Assembly (NCBI GenBank): GCA_033557465.1
Contig: CM066036.1
Location: 718,186,828 to 718,250,827 of the forward strand
Source of the DNA: Ichthyophis bannanicus
Lineage: Eukaryota; Chordata; Amphibia; Gymnophiona; Ichthyophiidae
Reading direction: 5' to 3'
Length of the DNA stretch: 64,000 nt
Shown here: piece after piece, positions 53,221 through 64,000 of the stretch
How the letters are laid out: every line of letters starts with the position of its first letter
Position numbering within the stretch: the stretch's first letter is position 1
The notes under the pieces: model-generated
Told to the model about the DNA's origin: nothing
What the model saw: only the letters and a program-made list of their open reading frames with translations
Database searches by the model: none
Program-made: the position numbers and the translations under genes

Positions 53221-53402
53221 CAAAGTAGCTTATAAAACTTTAGCTAATTGGAGAGCGGGCGCTTAGACCTCAGTACACCTACATGAACCACCAGCCATAA
53301 AAAGGCAAACAAGGTTCAAACAAGGCGTAATCACATCACCGGTCTAATAAACCTCCTCCATCCCCACCAAAGGAGCCTCACGTCTCCTACAACGCAAACA
53401 CA
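53221..53402 (-). mobile_element. Penelope-like 3' piece, head-to-head
   Basis: About 35 bp near 53365-53400 is the inverted copy of 54060-54096 (GCGTTGTAGGAGAC, GAGGCTCCTTTGG core). Further along the minus strand 'ccggtgatgtgattacg' resembles 'ctggtcacgtgattacc' in the 3' UTR of the copy at 2425. So a 3' fragment lies in opposite orientation at the 5' side of the next entry. Confidence 0.55.
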
Positions 53403-53404
53403 TC

Positions 53405-54191
53405 TTGGGCTCTTATACTAGTGCCCACCCGAAGAGTTTGATTAAGGGTTTACCGTTTTCGCAGTTTATCCGTTACCGTAGGAACTGTTCTACAGTGAGT
53501 GATTATAAGGCTCAGGCAGTCTCGTTAAAGGATGATTTTTTGAAAAGGGGTTATCCCGCCAAGGTGGTGGACCATGCATATTATCGAGCCCTCTTTAATG
53601 ATAGAGTTTGGTTATTATCTCCGCGTGATAGATCTGGTAGAGATGTTGGGCATGTGAATTTCGTTTCTCGCTATTCCCCTTTTAGTGTAAAGATCCAGAA
53701 GATTATTGGGATGCACAGTAATGTGCAAAGGACAGTTCCCGGCTTGGAAGATAAGAGCCCAAGATGTGTTTGGCAAAGAAATCGGAATTTAAAAGAGATT
53801 CTGAGTCCTTCTCGGTTATGGCAGGTTGAAGAGGTATTTGTGCGGAAGGTGGGGCTTGCAAAATGTGGACATTGTCCCTTCTGTGCTGTTTGTTTTGAAT
53901 CTGATCGGTTTGTGTATGGGGGGAAAGAACATCTGTTAGAACTGAGTACATTGTGCACATCAGATTTTGTTGTTTATGGGATTTTCTGCCCCTGTTCATT
54001 GCTCTATGTAGGTAAGACTATTCGGTCTTTGTGTATCCGATTGGGTGAGCATAAAAGTAGGTTGCGTTGTAGGAGACATGAGGCTCCTTTGGTAGGTCAT
54101 TGTTTACAGTATGGCCATCAGTTTGATGATTTGTGATGTTTTGGTATTGAACGGGTAACCGTAGGTTTTGGAGGGATGACACGGGAACAGT
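53405..54191 (+). pseudogene. Penelope-like RT end and GIY-YIG domain
   Basis: An open frame of 243 codons (to TGA at 54134-54136) then in-frame continuation CFGIERVTVGFGGMTREQ up to the hAT at 54192. Early part: PKSLIKGLPFSQFIRYRRNC, a long RT-to-linker stretch with LKRGYPAKVV. A Cys cluster follows (KCGHCPFCAVC). Then comes the GIY-YIG core DFVVYGIFCPCSLLYVGKTI with the Arg in CIRLGEHKSRL. The Cys cluster before GIY-YIG is typical of Penelope endonucleases. The single TGA is likely a CGA decay. The RT catalytic region itself is missing upstream. Confidence 0.82.
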
Positions 54192-55139
54192 CAGGGGCGG
54201 CCCAAGGGGCGTGCGGGGCCATGTGCGGAGACTCGGTGTGGGGCCTCATTTGCATAAGGGGCCTCATTTGCATAAACATTTGCATAATGTTACCATACAC
54301 TAACTTTTAGTAAACATGCCTCTTCATGAGTGTATGGATAAAGAAAGACAAAGATTTCTACATTACTATAATCCAGTGCCAACCGCCAGGCACATTAGGA
54401 ACTACTACAAACACTGCCCATTTAGAACCCATAGCAAACCCACCGTATCCTAACAGCACTACCAGGACTCATAAAGCACCATACCCTACCTATCAAAAGG
54501 CAACACTGCAAATATTAAACCAATACATTTCAGAGAATAACAATACATGACCTACTGGGGAAAGAGAACAAGTGACAATGTCAAATAGGAATTACATAAA
54601 CAGAATACCTCAGCTCAGTTACACATGCAGAACATAGACCATCACCAAACAAGGAATCACAATTTAAAAACAGGAAGACAATAATTAAACTGGGAACCCT
54701 AAAAGCCAAACTTGGAATGTACAACAACAATGTAGAAATAAAACTATAAATTAATTTCCTCTTGTACTAAACAAAGCACAGACATTAATGATGCACATTT
54801 CCCAGAGCTGACATATTCCAGTTAATAAATTCAAAATAAAGAGATATCTTTGTACCTTTTGTGCATTTTTTTTTCAGTTGCAATTGTTCCAGCCACTTTC
54901 TTCTGGTTTATTTGTGTCTTCTGCTATCTCTCCATCGTCTGCTGTCCATTTGTCCTTTCTTCTCTTCTAGTTTTTTTTCCATTCTCTCTCTACATCTGCT
55001 TTAACATAATAATCTTTCTCCTTTTGCTCTTTCCTCATTCCTATTTCATCCACTCAAATTTTACTCCTCCATCCTCAATCCCCACTTAGTCTCCCAATAC
55101 CCGCCAATTGTACATTTTTCTTCCCTCCCACACAAAATA

Positions 55140-56450
55140 TTTTTCCCCTCTCCATTTCACTCTCCCAGCCCCATCCCCTTCTAATCTCCCCCAACATCAG
55201 CTCCCTTTTAGTTCCAGCCCCACCCAGTATCCGCTCCCTTCTAGTCCCCACATCAGCCCATTTCCAGTCCTGGCCCCCCATCAGTCCATTTCCAGTCCTA
55301 GCTCCCCCATCCATTTCCAGTCCTATCCGAGTCCCTTCATCAGCTCATTTCCAATACCAGCCTCCCATCAGCCCATTTCTAGTCCTTTCCTAGCCCCACC
55401 ATCAGCCCATGTTAAATCCTAGCTCCCCTCCACTCAGCCCATTTCTAATCCAAGCCCCCCATGAGCCTACTTCCAGTTCTAGCCCCTCCATGAGTCCATT
55501 TCAATCCAAGCCCCCACCACAGCCCATTTCCAATCTTAGCTCCCCCCAACACCCAATTCCCAGTCCTATCCTAGCCCCTCCATCAGCCCATTTCCTGTCC
55601 TAGCTCCCTCCCCTAAGAGCCCATTCCAAGCCCCCCTTCCCATCAGCTATTTGCAGTTCAAGCCCCCTTCCACTCAGCCCATTTCCATTCCAAGTCCCAT
55701 TCCCCATCAGCTATTTGCAGTTCAAGCCCCCCACTTCCCCTCAGCCCATTTCCATTCCAAGCCCCGTCCCCATCAGCTATTTGCAGTTCAAGCCCCCTTC
55801 CACTCAGCCCATTTCCAGTCCTAGCAACCCCCCCAACCCATTACCAGTCCTAGCCCCCCATAGCCCACTCCCAGTCCTAATCCCACCAGCCCATTTCCAG
55901 TCCTAATCGCCCATCACCCAATTTTGAGTTTAAGCCACCCATAGCCCCATACCAGTCCTAACCTCCCCATCAGCCCACTCCCAGTCCTAATCCCATCAGC
56001 CCATTTCCAGTCCTAATCCCCCATCACCCAATTTTTAGTTTAAGCCCCCCCATAGCCCATTACCAGTCCTAACCTCCCCATCAGCCCACTCCCAGTCCTA
56101 ATCCCACCAGCCCATTTCCAGTCCTAATCCCCCATCACCCAATTTTTAGTTTAAGCCCCCCATAGCCCATTACCAGTCCTAACCCCCCATCAACCCACTT
56201 CCAGTCCTAATCCCACCAGCCCATTTCCAGTCCTAATCCCCCATCACCCAATTTTTAGTTTAAGCCCCCCCATAGCCCATTACCAGTCCTAACCCCCCAT
56301 CAACCCACTTCCAGTCCTAATCCCACCAGCCCATTTCCAGTCCTAATCCCCCATCACCCAATTTTTAGTTTAAGCCCCCCCAGCGCCCATCACCACTCCT
56401 ACCCCCCCCAGCACCCATCACCCATCACCACTCCTAACCCCCCCCAGCCC
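55140..56450 (-). repeat. C-rich minisatellite
   Basis: Tandem units built on CAGCCCATTTCCAGTCCTAA, 'tcccccatcacccaatttttagtttaag'. In 55900-56390 there are higher-order units of about 120 bp, nearly identical across four copies. It is the reverse complement of the G-rich minisatellite in the other two hAT copies. Confidence 0.88.
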
Positions 56451-56580
56451 AGCCCAGGGAAAATTTAAAATAAAAAAAAGCTGTCTGCTGCCGCTTCCGG
56501 GGCCGCCGCGGCAGAATTGAGTGTACCGCGGGGCCCCCCCTGTGCCCGGCAGAGCCTGCCCTCCCCTGTATCAGCTCTCT

Positions 56581-56767
56581 CTTTCCAGCGACAGTCCCCC
56601 GCGCTGGCTTTCAGAGCGCGAAGGGACTAGTTTCCCTTTCGCGGCTCTGTTAAGCCCGCGGGGGCTGATGGGAGTTCCCATCAGCCCCCGCGGGCTTAAC
56701 AGAGCAGCGAGGGAGAAACTCTCCCCTCGCGCTCTGAAAGCCGGCGCGTGTGACTGCCGCTGGAAAG
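56581..56767. repeat. Palindrome, arms 93 bp, truncated
   Basis: Centre at 56674/56675 (TGGGAGTTCCCA). CTTTCCAGCG pairs with CGCTGGAAAG (56758-56767). The inner arms match the centre of the palindrome at 27695 (TTAAGCCCGC.GGGGCTGATGGG). The outer part is cut by the adjoining CR1-like fragment. Confidence 0.9.
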
Positions 56768-57385
56768 AATGCTTGGGTGCATACGGAGAGGAATGGCTAG
56801 CAGAAAAAAGGAGGTGATAATGCCTCTGTATAAGTCTTTGGTGCAACCTCATTTGGAGTATAGTGTGCAATTCTGGAGAATGCGCCTTCAAAAGGATGTG
56901 AATAGGATGGAGTCGGTGCAGAGGGTGGCTACTAAAATGATTAGTGGTCTTCATTATAAAGCATATGAGGACAGACCGAAGGATCTTAATATGTACACCT
57001 TAGAGGAAAGGCGGGATTGAGGTGATATGATTGCAATGTTTAAATACCTCCATGGCATAAATGTTCAGTGAGAGAGCCTCTTTCAATTGAAAGCAAGTTC
57101 TGCTACGAGGGGACATGGGATGAGGGTGAAGGGAGATAGATTCAGGAGTGATATGAGGAAATATTTCTTTACGGAAAGAGTAGTGGATCCATGGAATAGT
57201 TTCCCAGTAGAGGTGGTAGAGATGAGGACAGTAACTGAATTCAAAAAATCATGGGACAAACACAGAGGATTTCTAAAGGTAAAAAGAGGACTGTTGTAGT
57301 TGTTGATATGGAAGGACAGACTAGATAGGCCATGTGGTCTTTTTCTGTCATCATATTTCTATGTTTCTATGTTTAACAGCAGTAA
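56768..57385 (+). pseudogene. CR1-like LINE (second subfamily), C-terminus and tail
   Basis: The + frame reads MPLYKSLVQPHLEYSVQFW, KDVNRMESVQRVATKMISGL, MYTLEERRD, a stop, then ATRGHGMRVKGDRF and KYFFTERVVDPWNSFPVEVV. The tail 'gacagactagataggccatg' then CATATTTCTATGTTTCTATG is the same tail found inside the L2 at 14912. A later stop splits the frame. 5'-truncated at the hAT palindrome. Confidence 0.85.
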
Positions 57386-57800
57386 CCAACAATTTAAATT
57401 TAATTTGCTGAACAATAGGAAGCCAATGAAGAGCTTTTCATATGGGCATTATATGATCTCAAGGACCAGCCCCAACCAATAACTTAGCTGCTACATTCTG
57501 GACCTTCTGCAACCAACCTAAAGTATTTGTAGTAAGGCTAAAATAAAAGGCATAGCAATAATCTAATCTCATAAAAATCAATGACTGTATAAGAGTTGCC
57601 ATTTCCTGATGATCAAAAAACAGACCTTTCTCAGCTGGAGAAAGTAAAAAAACAAAACAAAACAAAAACACCTTCATGATCTTAGAAATCTGTGGTTCCA
57701 GCATTAAAGTACTATCCAAATTGACTCCCAGACTACATACCCTTTCTTTCACTTCCAGCTGAAACTCCTACAGGATCATAAATGATGCACCCAAAGAACC
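57386..57800 (-). pseudogene. L2/CR1-related LINE fragment
   Basis: The minus frame 57459-57752 reads VCSLGVNLDSTLMLEPQISK, ATLIQSLIFMRLDYCYAFYF and LGWLQKVQNVAAKLLVGAGP, the C-terminal RT region of an L2-like element. The adjoining 57390-57480 gives decayed continuation. It contains an (AAAAC)n insert near 57645-57670. Confidence 0.7.
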
Positions 57801-58263
57801 TCTGTCATTTGATAATTCAAAACCAACTTGCCTGATTATACAAATATAAATTGTGAATAAGGCTTCTAAAATAACCTCTAATATGAACTGTTTTAGTGGG
57901 GAAGCAATTTAAAGGCTTCTGACTTAACATTATCTTATTGTGGCTGGCATACCACTGTATATGGCACTAATATGAATGCCAACATTTGTAGCCTGGCCAA
58001 GTCAGAGGATCAACTTCTTGGGTTCCTAAAATCATACCAAAAATCTATGGATAGCATAAAAAGCTATTCCCACATAAGACATAGTGAAAACATGATGCCG
58101 CAAGCATTAAGTACCCCTTTTCACAAAAACAAAATGCCAGCATGTTTTCAGGGCTCTGTAGTCATTTGAAATGTATATCATTTCATGTAATTTCAAACAA
58201 AAATGGAAGAAAGCACCCCAAAATATAATTACTTCCCATCTGTCATTAATAGTGCACACTATG
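57801..58263. other. No recognisable feature
   Basis: A/T-rich; no motif. Confidence 0.4.
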
Positions 58264-58958
58264 GGGGCATCCAGAACAGCGATTAGTGAGGATGTACGTC
58301 CAGTTTGGATGTACATCTGCCACTAATCACTTGGGGCATATTCTGCCCCCAAGCTCCCTGCACGCATAGTGCTGATGTGCAGAGAGCTCTGGATGGCAGC
58401 GGGTGGGGACGGTGACAGGGAAGTGAGTGGGCAGGGTACAGGCAGGCCCACGACCCCGGACGTACAGGGGTCTATCCAGGTCATGGCCCTGTATGTCCAG
58501 CATGAGGGAGATGGCCGGGGAACTTATTCCACCTCAGAGGTAGAATAAGACCCCGCGATGGTGGCGGCCTGCCATGGAGGACACCCCCCACCGACCAGAT
58601 GAGCAGCAGCAAGGGGTTCCCCACTGCCATATTCCAGCCTTGGCAGGCCCCTCTGGGGGTCCATCAGCAGAGAAAAGCAGATTTAAAGTTTTGCGTGGCA
58701 GCAGGGCTCCTGCATGGTGTCATGGTGATGGGACGCTACGGCACCGGGGCACCGGGAGGAGCATGGGGAAGGTTAGGCAGAAACAGTGCTGCACGGCTGG
58801 GCCCGTAGAATCGGGGCCCGTCTATCCTGTCCAAGTGCCTTGATTCTAGCTCATGTGGGTGCAGAATCAGGGCCAGATCATCCGGGCTATCCAGATTTTG
58901 GATGTCCAGATGGCCCGGATGGTCCAGACATGTCCCGAACAGAATGGGCCTCCACAGA
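58264..58958. mobile_element. Unclassified ~690-bp repeat (copy 2)
   Basis: Second copy of 36285-36936. Begins GGGGGCATCCAGAACAGCGA, shares GTACGTCCAGTTTGGATGTA, 'agctctggatgg', 'tgtatgtccagcatgag', 'attccacctcag', and ends 'ggatgtccagatggcccggatgg', 'gaacagaatgggcctcc'. No coding motif; no clear target-site duplication. Confidence 0.6.
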
Positions 58959-58959
58959 A

Positions 58960-59675
58960 CAGGAGTCTCCAACTGCAGTCCTGGGGGGCCGCAAACCAGT
59001 CAGGTTTTTAGGATGTCATAAGAACATAAGAACATAAGATATGCCATACTGGGTCAGACCAAGGTCCATCAAGCCCAGTATTCTGTTTCCAACAGTGGCC
59101 AATCTAGGTCATACGTACCTAGCAGTATCCCCAAAAGACACAGGTTCCACAATGCTTGTATTGGGTCAAGCACTGATATCCTGGGTCCCTTTTTAATAAT
59201 GGTTTATGGCCCTTTCCTCCAGGAACTTGTCCAAACCTTTTTTAAACCCAGCTACACTAACAGCTCTTACTACATCCTCCGGTAACAAATTCCAGAGTTT
59301 GATTACACGTTGAGTGAAAAAATATTTTCTCTTATTTGTCTTAAATAGTTTACCCTGTAGCTTCATTATATGTCCCCTAGTCTTTCTATATTCTGATAAC
59401 ATAAACAATCAATCAACGTTTACCCACTCCATTTATTAATTTATAGACCTCTATCATATCTCCCCTCAGCCGTCTCTTTTCCAGGTTAAAGAGCCCTAAC
59501 CTTTGCAGCCTCTCTTCATAGGCGTAGCCTTCCATCCCCTTTACCATTTTGGTGGCTCTTCTCTATACCTTTTCTAATAATGCATGTCCCTAATGAATAT
59601 GCATGAGATATATTTGCATGTACTGCCCCCATTGTATGGTTTGCAGCCCTCTAGGACTGGAGTTGGAGATCCCCA
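58960..59675. mobile_element. Palindromic hAT-like MITE split by CR1
   Basis: Left part 58960-59015 (CAGGAGTCTCCAACTGCAGT, 'cgcaaaccagtcaggttttt') and right part 59586-59675 ('aatgaatatgcatgagatat', 'gtttgcagccctctagg', ACTGGAGTTGGAGATCC) are mutual inverted repeats at their ends. The CR1 between them explains the gap. ATGTC occurs on both sides of the CR1. Confidence 0.7.
59016..59585 (-). pseudogene. CR1 LINE 3' end inserted in a MITE
   Basis: 3' signature at left (TAAGAACATAAGAACATAAG, ATACTGGGTCAGACCAAGG). Minus frame 59193-59408 reads LSEYRKTRGHIMKLQGKLFK, NKRKYFFTQRVIKLWNLLPE and VAGFKKGLDKFLEERAINHY, ending at the normal CR1 stop. Very 5'-truncated. ATGTC at both junctions is a possible short target duplication. 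Confidence 0.85.
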
Positions 59676-60730
59676 TTATAGAATGATAATGCTCATTATC
59701 CATGCATTTGCAAATAGTGAGCACTATCACTTGATAGTGCACGCTATTTGCCCATAGCATTATTAAGTGATATTGAGTGCTATTTAAAACGTTTCCCTTG
59801 AAACAAAATATAAAAAATATGAAAGATAACTGCAAATGGCAAGGGAAACTGAAACAAAAGATTTTGGCCTGCCCACCACTAGTCTTTATTCAGCTGATAA
59901 TAACACTACTCCTTGGTTGTCAGAACTCTTGAAGGAAGGCTCAGCTGCACCTCCCTTGTATGATGAAACATCACTTTAAAAGTAAAACTCAGTGATCTAA
60001 TATCAGGAGTTACAACAACCAGCATTTTGCTTTCTTATAAAGTCTTTCTTGGGCTAATTCCCAAATTAACAAAAGCATAAGTAGGGTCAGTTTTCTAAAG
60101 ATGCCTGATGGTATTAGCCAGATAAAGTTAACCAATTAAAATTTCTCTCATGACTGACTAAAACGTGTGCCTTAAATAGCAAGTCAAACACATTTTCCTT
60201 GACAAAAAAAGGAAACAGGGTCAAAGATATCACTGAGGTAGGTTTCTGAGTTAGCAAGTCAGCATGGATTTTCCATATTAATATATAAATTTAGCCACTC
60301 AACTTTAGCAACAATGACAAATTAGCCAGAACATTTTTAATGAATAGCTGGCTAAAGATAAACCTGTAAAACTACCTGGTCATCTTAACTACTCTAGTAG
60401 ATTAATACCAAAGACACCAAAGGTAAGAGTATGAGCTTTCACAAAAGAAAAAACCCTCTCAAAATATTTCTGGGACTAAAATCAGAGAAAAAGACCTCAG
60501 TGCCAAATTACCTAGGTAGAATTGCAGTCATGATAAGACACTTGTCTGGGTCACATCAAAGGTTATAAGAAGTTCTGTTTGCTCAAATAATTATTAAATT
60601 CTTAAGTTAAAAATCATATTCATACTTCATCATATATTCCTATTTTTCAATTTTCTTCACATTTTTGTTCATACTCCGCATTAAACAGTCCCAAATATAG
60701 GGCATGTGTACTAAGGTTTTAATGAAATAA
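59676..60730. other. No recognisable feature
   Basis: A/T-rich sequence with (AT)-type simple patterns and no motif. Short inverted 'gatagtgcacgctatttg' and 'gtgagcactatcacttgatag' near 59715-59745. Confidence 0.45.
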
Positions 60731-60736
60731 AGAACT

Positions 60737-63056
60737 TTGCCAAGGATGGTCCCAAGCCCAGCTGCAAAAGGAGGAGGGTGGTCACTCTGCCACAGTGACC
60801 AGAACTGGGAAACTAGGGAAATTAGGCAAGAAACTGTGTGGAAATTTGAACAAACTCATTCGCTTATGCTACTGCATCAGGGGCAACTGATGTACCAACA
60901 CTGGGAACACAGGATGCTAGTGAGAAGTGGGCTACTGGTCAAAAAAATCAAATTTATGAAACAGAAACTGGAAATTTGCATCGCTGTATGGAATATGCGA
61001 ACTGGACACCACATCGGACAAAAGGAAATCATTGCCATGGAATTGTTGAAGTGCAAAATCTTGATTGCCACAATATCCGAACTACATCTCACTAGATCTG
61101 GAACACTGACCATCCAACAGCCAATAATCGATGAAACAATGACACTATTCTACTCCAGCAGCAAAAAGCAAGAAGTTGGTGTCGGTTTTATGGTGGACAT
61201 ATGGGCTGCCTTCCAACCGATATCAGATCGTCTATCAGTTCTTACCATCAACAGCACAGTCAAGACCTACATTCTGTCCACCTATGCTCCACCTGAAACC
61301 AGTCTGGATGCAGCCAAGGACGACTTCTACAACCAGCTCAAACATATACTGGATTTGATCCTGCAGACAGAGTTGATCATTCTGGTGGGAGATTTCAATG
61401 CTCACATCAGTGCGGATAGGACCAGATGGGAAGAAACGCTGGGCAGTTTTGGCTATGGTGAGATCAATGGCAATGGACTCTGTCTGCTGTCCTTTACTGC
61501 ATTGAAGAACCTGGTAATGGGAAACAGTCACTTTCAGCACCCTCTCATACACCAGCTTACATGGTGCAACCCATCTGGTGAAGATTTGGCCATCCTGGAC
61601 TACATCCTGATCAGCTCCCGATTCCAATCATCGCTCAAAGATGTACGTGCAATGAGGGGGCCTGACTGTGGATCTGGCCACTAACTCATCCAGCTGCGAT
61701 TACAATGGGTAAAGTGCAAGGCACCTCCACCAGCCAAACTGAACTGGGCATGTCTGAAGGATCTGGCAATCAGACAAGAATTCCAAATCGCTCTATTCAA
61801 CAAATTTATAGCACTCAAACCATTGGATGATTTTGATGCAGAAGAAAAGCAGATATCTGAGTCCATCCTGGAATGTACCACCCCTCTTGTCTTCCCATCC
61901 GACGTAGGAAAAAGCCATGGATTTCAGACAAATGCCTGGATCTGGTGGATAAATGGAAACAAATGAAACATGTTGACTTCGAGCAGTACTGGCAACTGAA
62001 CAAAGAGGTCAGAGAGAAGATGAAGGCAGAATGAGAAGCCCACTGTAATGGTGTCGCAGCCAACCTGGAAGAAGCGGCATCCAGGCACGAGTACTGGACT
62101 CTGTATCAGACCCTCTGGAGAATGAGTGGTAAAAACCAAGTCGAGCAATGACATCAAGAAAGCAGATGGCACCTTCATGAGCTCCCCTGGTGAATGCCTG
62201 CAAGGGTGGAAAGAATTCTTCCAACAGCTATACAACCACAATCTGCCCAAGAGACCACCACCCATTGACCTGCCAGAGAATCCATTCCTCAACAGTAAGC
62301 CAACAGTCGATGAAGTGAAGAGTGAGATAAGATCATTTAAGAATGGAAAGGCCCCAGGAGTGGACCAAATCATTGATGAAACAATCAAAGCTTGGGGAGA
62401 CATCCTGCTTCAGTAGCTTCATGGCCTCCTAACACTCATCTGGTGCAGGGAACAAGTTCCATCAGCATGGAAGAAAGCCATCATCATGCCAATCTTCAAG
62501 AAAGTGATAGCCAGGAATGCAAGAACTACCATGGCATCAGCCTCATTTCAATCATTGACAAGGTGTTCATGAAGATCATACAATCAAGGCTGCAGAAGCA
62601 TCGTGAACAGACCAACTGAGAAGAGCAAGCAGGATTTAGGCCACATTGGGGCTACACCAATCAGATATTCACTATTCATCAACTGGCAGAGGAAAGGATC
62701 AGGTGTGGAAAGTGAACCATCATCATTTTCATTGACTTCAAATTCACATTTGACTGTGTTCACAGCCCACCCTGTGGAGGGCATTGGAGAATGAGCATGT
62801 GCTGCTAAAGATCATCCAACTTCTCCAATGGCTCAACCAGCAGTGTGCAAATCTGAAATGAACTATCCAAGGAATTTCTTATCCAAACTGGAGTCCATCA
62901 GGGAGAAGTCACCTCATCCCTGCTTTTCAATATCATGATTGATGCCATTATGAGGAAACATTCAAGGACAGATGTGAGATCCAGTACGACGTGAACAACT
63001 TCTGGACTGACTTGATGTTCACAGATGATGGTGCCATATTTGCTGACACGGATGTA
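60737..63056 (+). pseudogene. RTE-type LINE (second family): endonuclease and RT
   Basis: Endonuclease frame 60737-61684: AVWNMRTGHHIGQKEIIAM, ISELHLTRSGTL, TYILSTYAPPETSLDAAKDD, LVGDFNAHISADRTRWEETL, LDYILISSRFQSSLKDVRAM and finally CGSGH, where the catalytic SDH would be, followed by a stop. The linker and RT follow with frameshifts: SSPGECLQGWKEFFQQLYNH, NGKAPGVDQI, SAWKKAIIMPIF, NYHGISLISI, EQAGF, FIDFKFTFDCVH and LMFTDDGAIFADTD. The element is cut at 63056 by a CR1. Its missing C-terminal part is represented by the fragment at 52450-53215. Confidence 0.85.
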
Positions 63057-64000
63057 GCATTCTTTTAGCTTTTGCCGTCGCCTTTTCTACCTGTTTAGCT
63101 ACTTTAAGATCATCAGACAAAACCACGCCTAGGTCCCGCTCTTCTTTAGTGGACAAAAGTACTTCACCCCCTATACTATATTGTTCCCTTGGATTGCTGC
63201 AGCCCAAATGCATGACCTTACATTTTTTAACATTAAATCCCAGCTGCCAAATTCTAGACCATTCTTCAAGCTTAGCTAGATCCCTCCTCATGTTATCTAC
63301 ACCTTCCTGGGTGTCTACTCTATTGCAAATTTTGGTATCATACGCAAAGAAGCAAACCTTACCCGACAGCCCTTCCGCTATATCACTAACAAAGATGTTA
63401 AAAAGAATCAGACCAAGGACAGATCCCTGGGGCACACCACTGGTAACATCCTTCTCCTCAGAGTGAGCTCCATTTATTTGTACTCTTTGTCGCCTCCCAC
63501 CCAACCAATTTCTAACCCAAGCAGTATCTTTAGGGTCCATCCCTAGGGTGCTCAGTTTGTTTATAAGTCGCCTGTGAGGAATAGTGTCAAAGGCTTTACT
63601 GAAATCTAAATACACCACATCTAGGGCTCTCCCTCGGTCCAACTCCCTGGTCACCCAGTCAAAGAAATCAATCAGATTTGTCTGACAAGACCTGCCTCTG
63701 GTGAATCCATGCTGCCTCAGATCCTGTAATCCGCTGGACTCCAGAAACCTCACTATTTTCTCTTTCAGCAGCGTTTCCAATAATTTACTCACCACCAAAG
63801 TTAAACTAACCGGCCTGTAGTTTTCAACCACATCCTTACTTCCACTTTTGTGTAAAGGCACCACATGAGCCTCTCTCCAGTCCTTTGGCACCACTCCCGA
63901 CTCCAACGAGGCATTGAAAAGGTCAGTCAGTGGAGTTGCTAGAACGTCCCCAAGTTCCCTCAGTATTCTAGGGTGTATCCCATCCAGTCCCATCGCTTTG
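63057..64000 (-). pseudogene. CR1 LINE reverse transcriptase, runs off window
   Basis: An uninterrupted 324-codon minus frame (63993 to 63019). RT blocks in order: [111 protein letters not shown] and the catalytic box CFFAYDTKI. FADD has become FAYD (GAT to TAT at about 63340), which removes one metal-binding aspartate. It continues ECSNPREQYSIGG-like text (actual GCSNPREQYSIGG) and KAKRML. This is the best-preserved CR1 frame in the window. Its 5' part lies beyond 64000 and its 3' part is missing at the junction with the RTE. Confidence 0.9.

Larger units (their letters stand above)
54192..56767. mobile_element. hAT-type element, inverted relative of 27378-29897
   Basis: Starts CAGGGGCGGCCCAAGGGG and continues with 'gcctcatttgcataagg' repeats, then the reverse complement of the right part of the 27378 element. 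A C-rich minisatellite (about 55140-56450) and half of the shared palindrome follow, and it breaks at 56767. Its outer end differs from that of the 27378 copy: here the element begins where that copy has an internal CAGGGGCGG. No transposase. The missing right end prevents checking a target-site duplication. Confidence 0.8.

Overview
The window looks like repeat-rich, non-genic DNA from a large vertebrate genome. I recognise no host protein-coding exon, tRNA gene or rRNA gene. Almost everything that can be named is a transposable element. CR1 LINEs dominate, and their 3' ends carry the 'ATACTGGGTCAGACCAAGG' motif (seen on the + strand of minus-strand copies). There are also L2 LINEs with A/T-rich (TTTATTTA)n tails, RTE/BovB-type LINEs, a LINE with a restriction-like endonuclease, Penelope-like elements, CORE/MIR-like SINEs, a PIF/Harbinger-type gene and several hAT transposons. 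This mix fits an amphibian such as a caecilian, or another tetrapod with old CR1/L2 content. The organism is an inference; no sequence search was possible.

Layout. 0-5 kb: degenerate tandem repeats, a SINE, a Penelope-like element with 295-bp inverted arms, and a rearranged RTE end folded into a 98-bp-arm hairpin. 6-13 kb: CR1 pieces, a 353-bp hAT MITE and an old L2-like 3' end. 13.7-15.7 kb: an L2 inserted in Penelope-like 3' sequence. 15.7-20.9 kb: a GC-rich, G-skewed block that I cannot classify. 21.3-23.4 kb: a complete retroelement with five 111-bp promoter-like monomers, an intact 376-codon LINE ORF1, a poly(A) signal, an A-rich tail and 13-bp target-site duplications, but no ORF2. 23.8-34 kb: L2, CR1, a 2.5-kb hAT carrying a giant palindrome and a G-rich minisatellite, and CR1 split by an L2. 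36-40.5 kb: an unclassified repeat and a decayed RTE/BovB element. 40.5-45.3 kb: Harbinger-like Myb/SANT genes, one with a frame-preserving intron. 46.6-50.5 kb: a restriction-like-endonuclease LINE split by a 2.6-kb hAT. 51.4-60 kb: CR1, an RTE 3' end, a second Penelope-like copy, an inverted hAT, a second copy of the unclassified repeat and a MITE with a nested CR1. 60.7-64 kb: an RTE-type LINE cut by a CR1 that runs off the window.

How it fits together. The nesting gives a relative history: L2 into Penelope, L2 into CR1, hAT into the restriction-endonuclease LINE, CR1 into RTE and into a MITE. Nearly all coding regions are frameshifted or have lost catalytic residues. The exception is the ORF1-only element at 21.3-23.4 kb, which looks young and resembles in organisation the half-LINEs (HAL1) known from mammals, with tandem 5' monomers like those of rodent L1. 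It is the strongest candidate for something undescribed. Hammerhead-ribozyme-like cores in several Penelope-type 3' regions, and three hAT copies sharing a palindrome-plus-minisatellite core, are the next most interesting.
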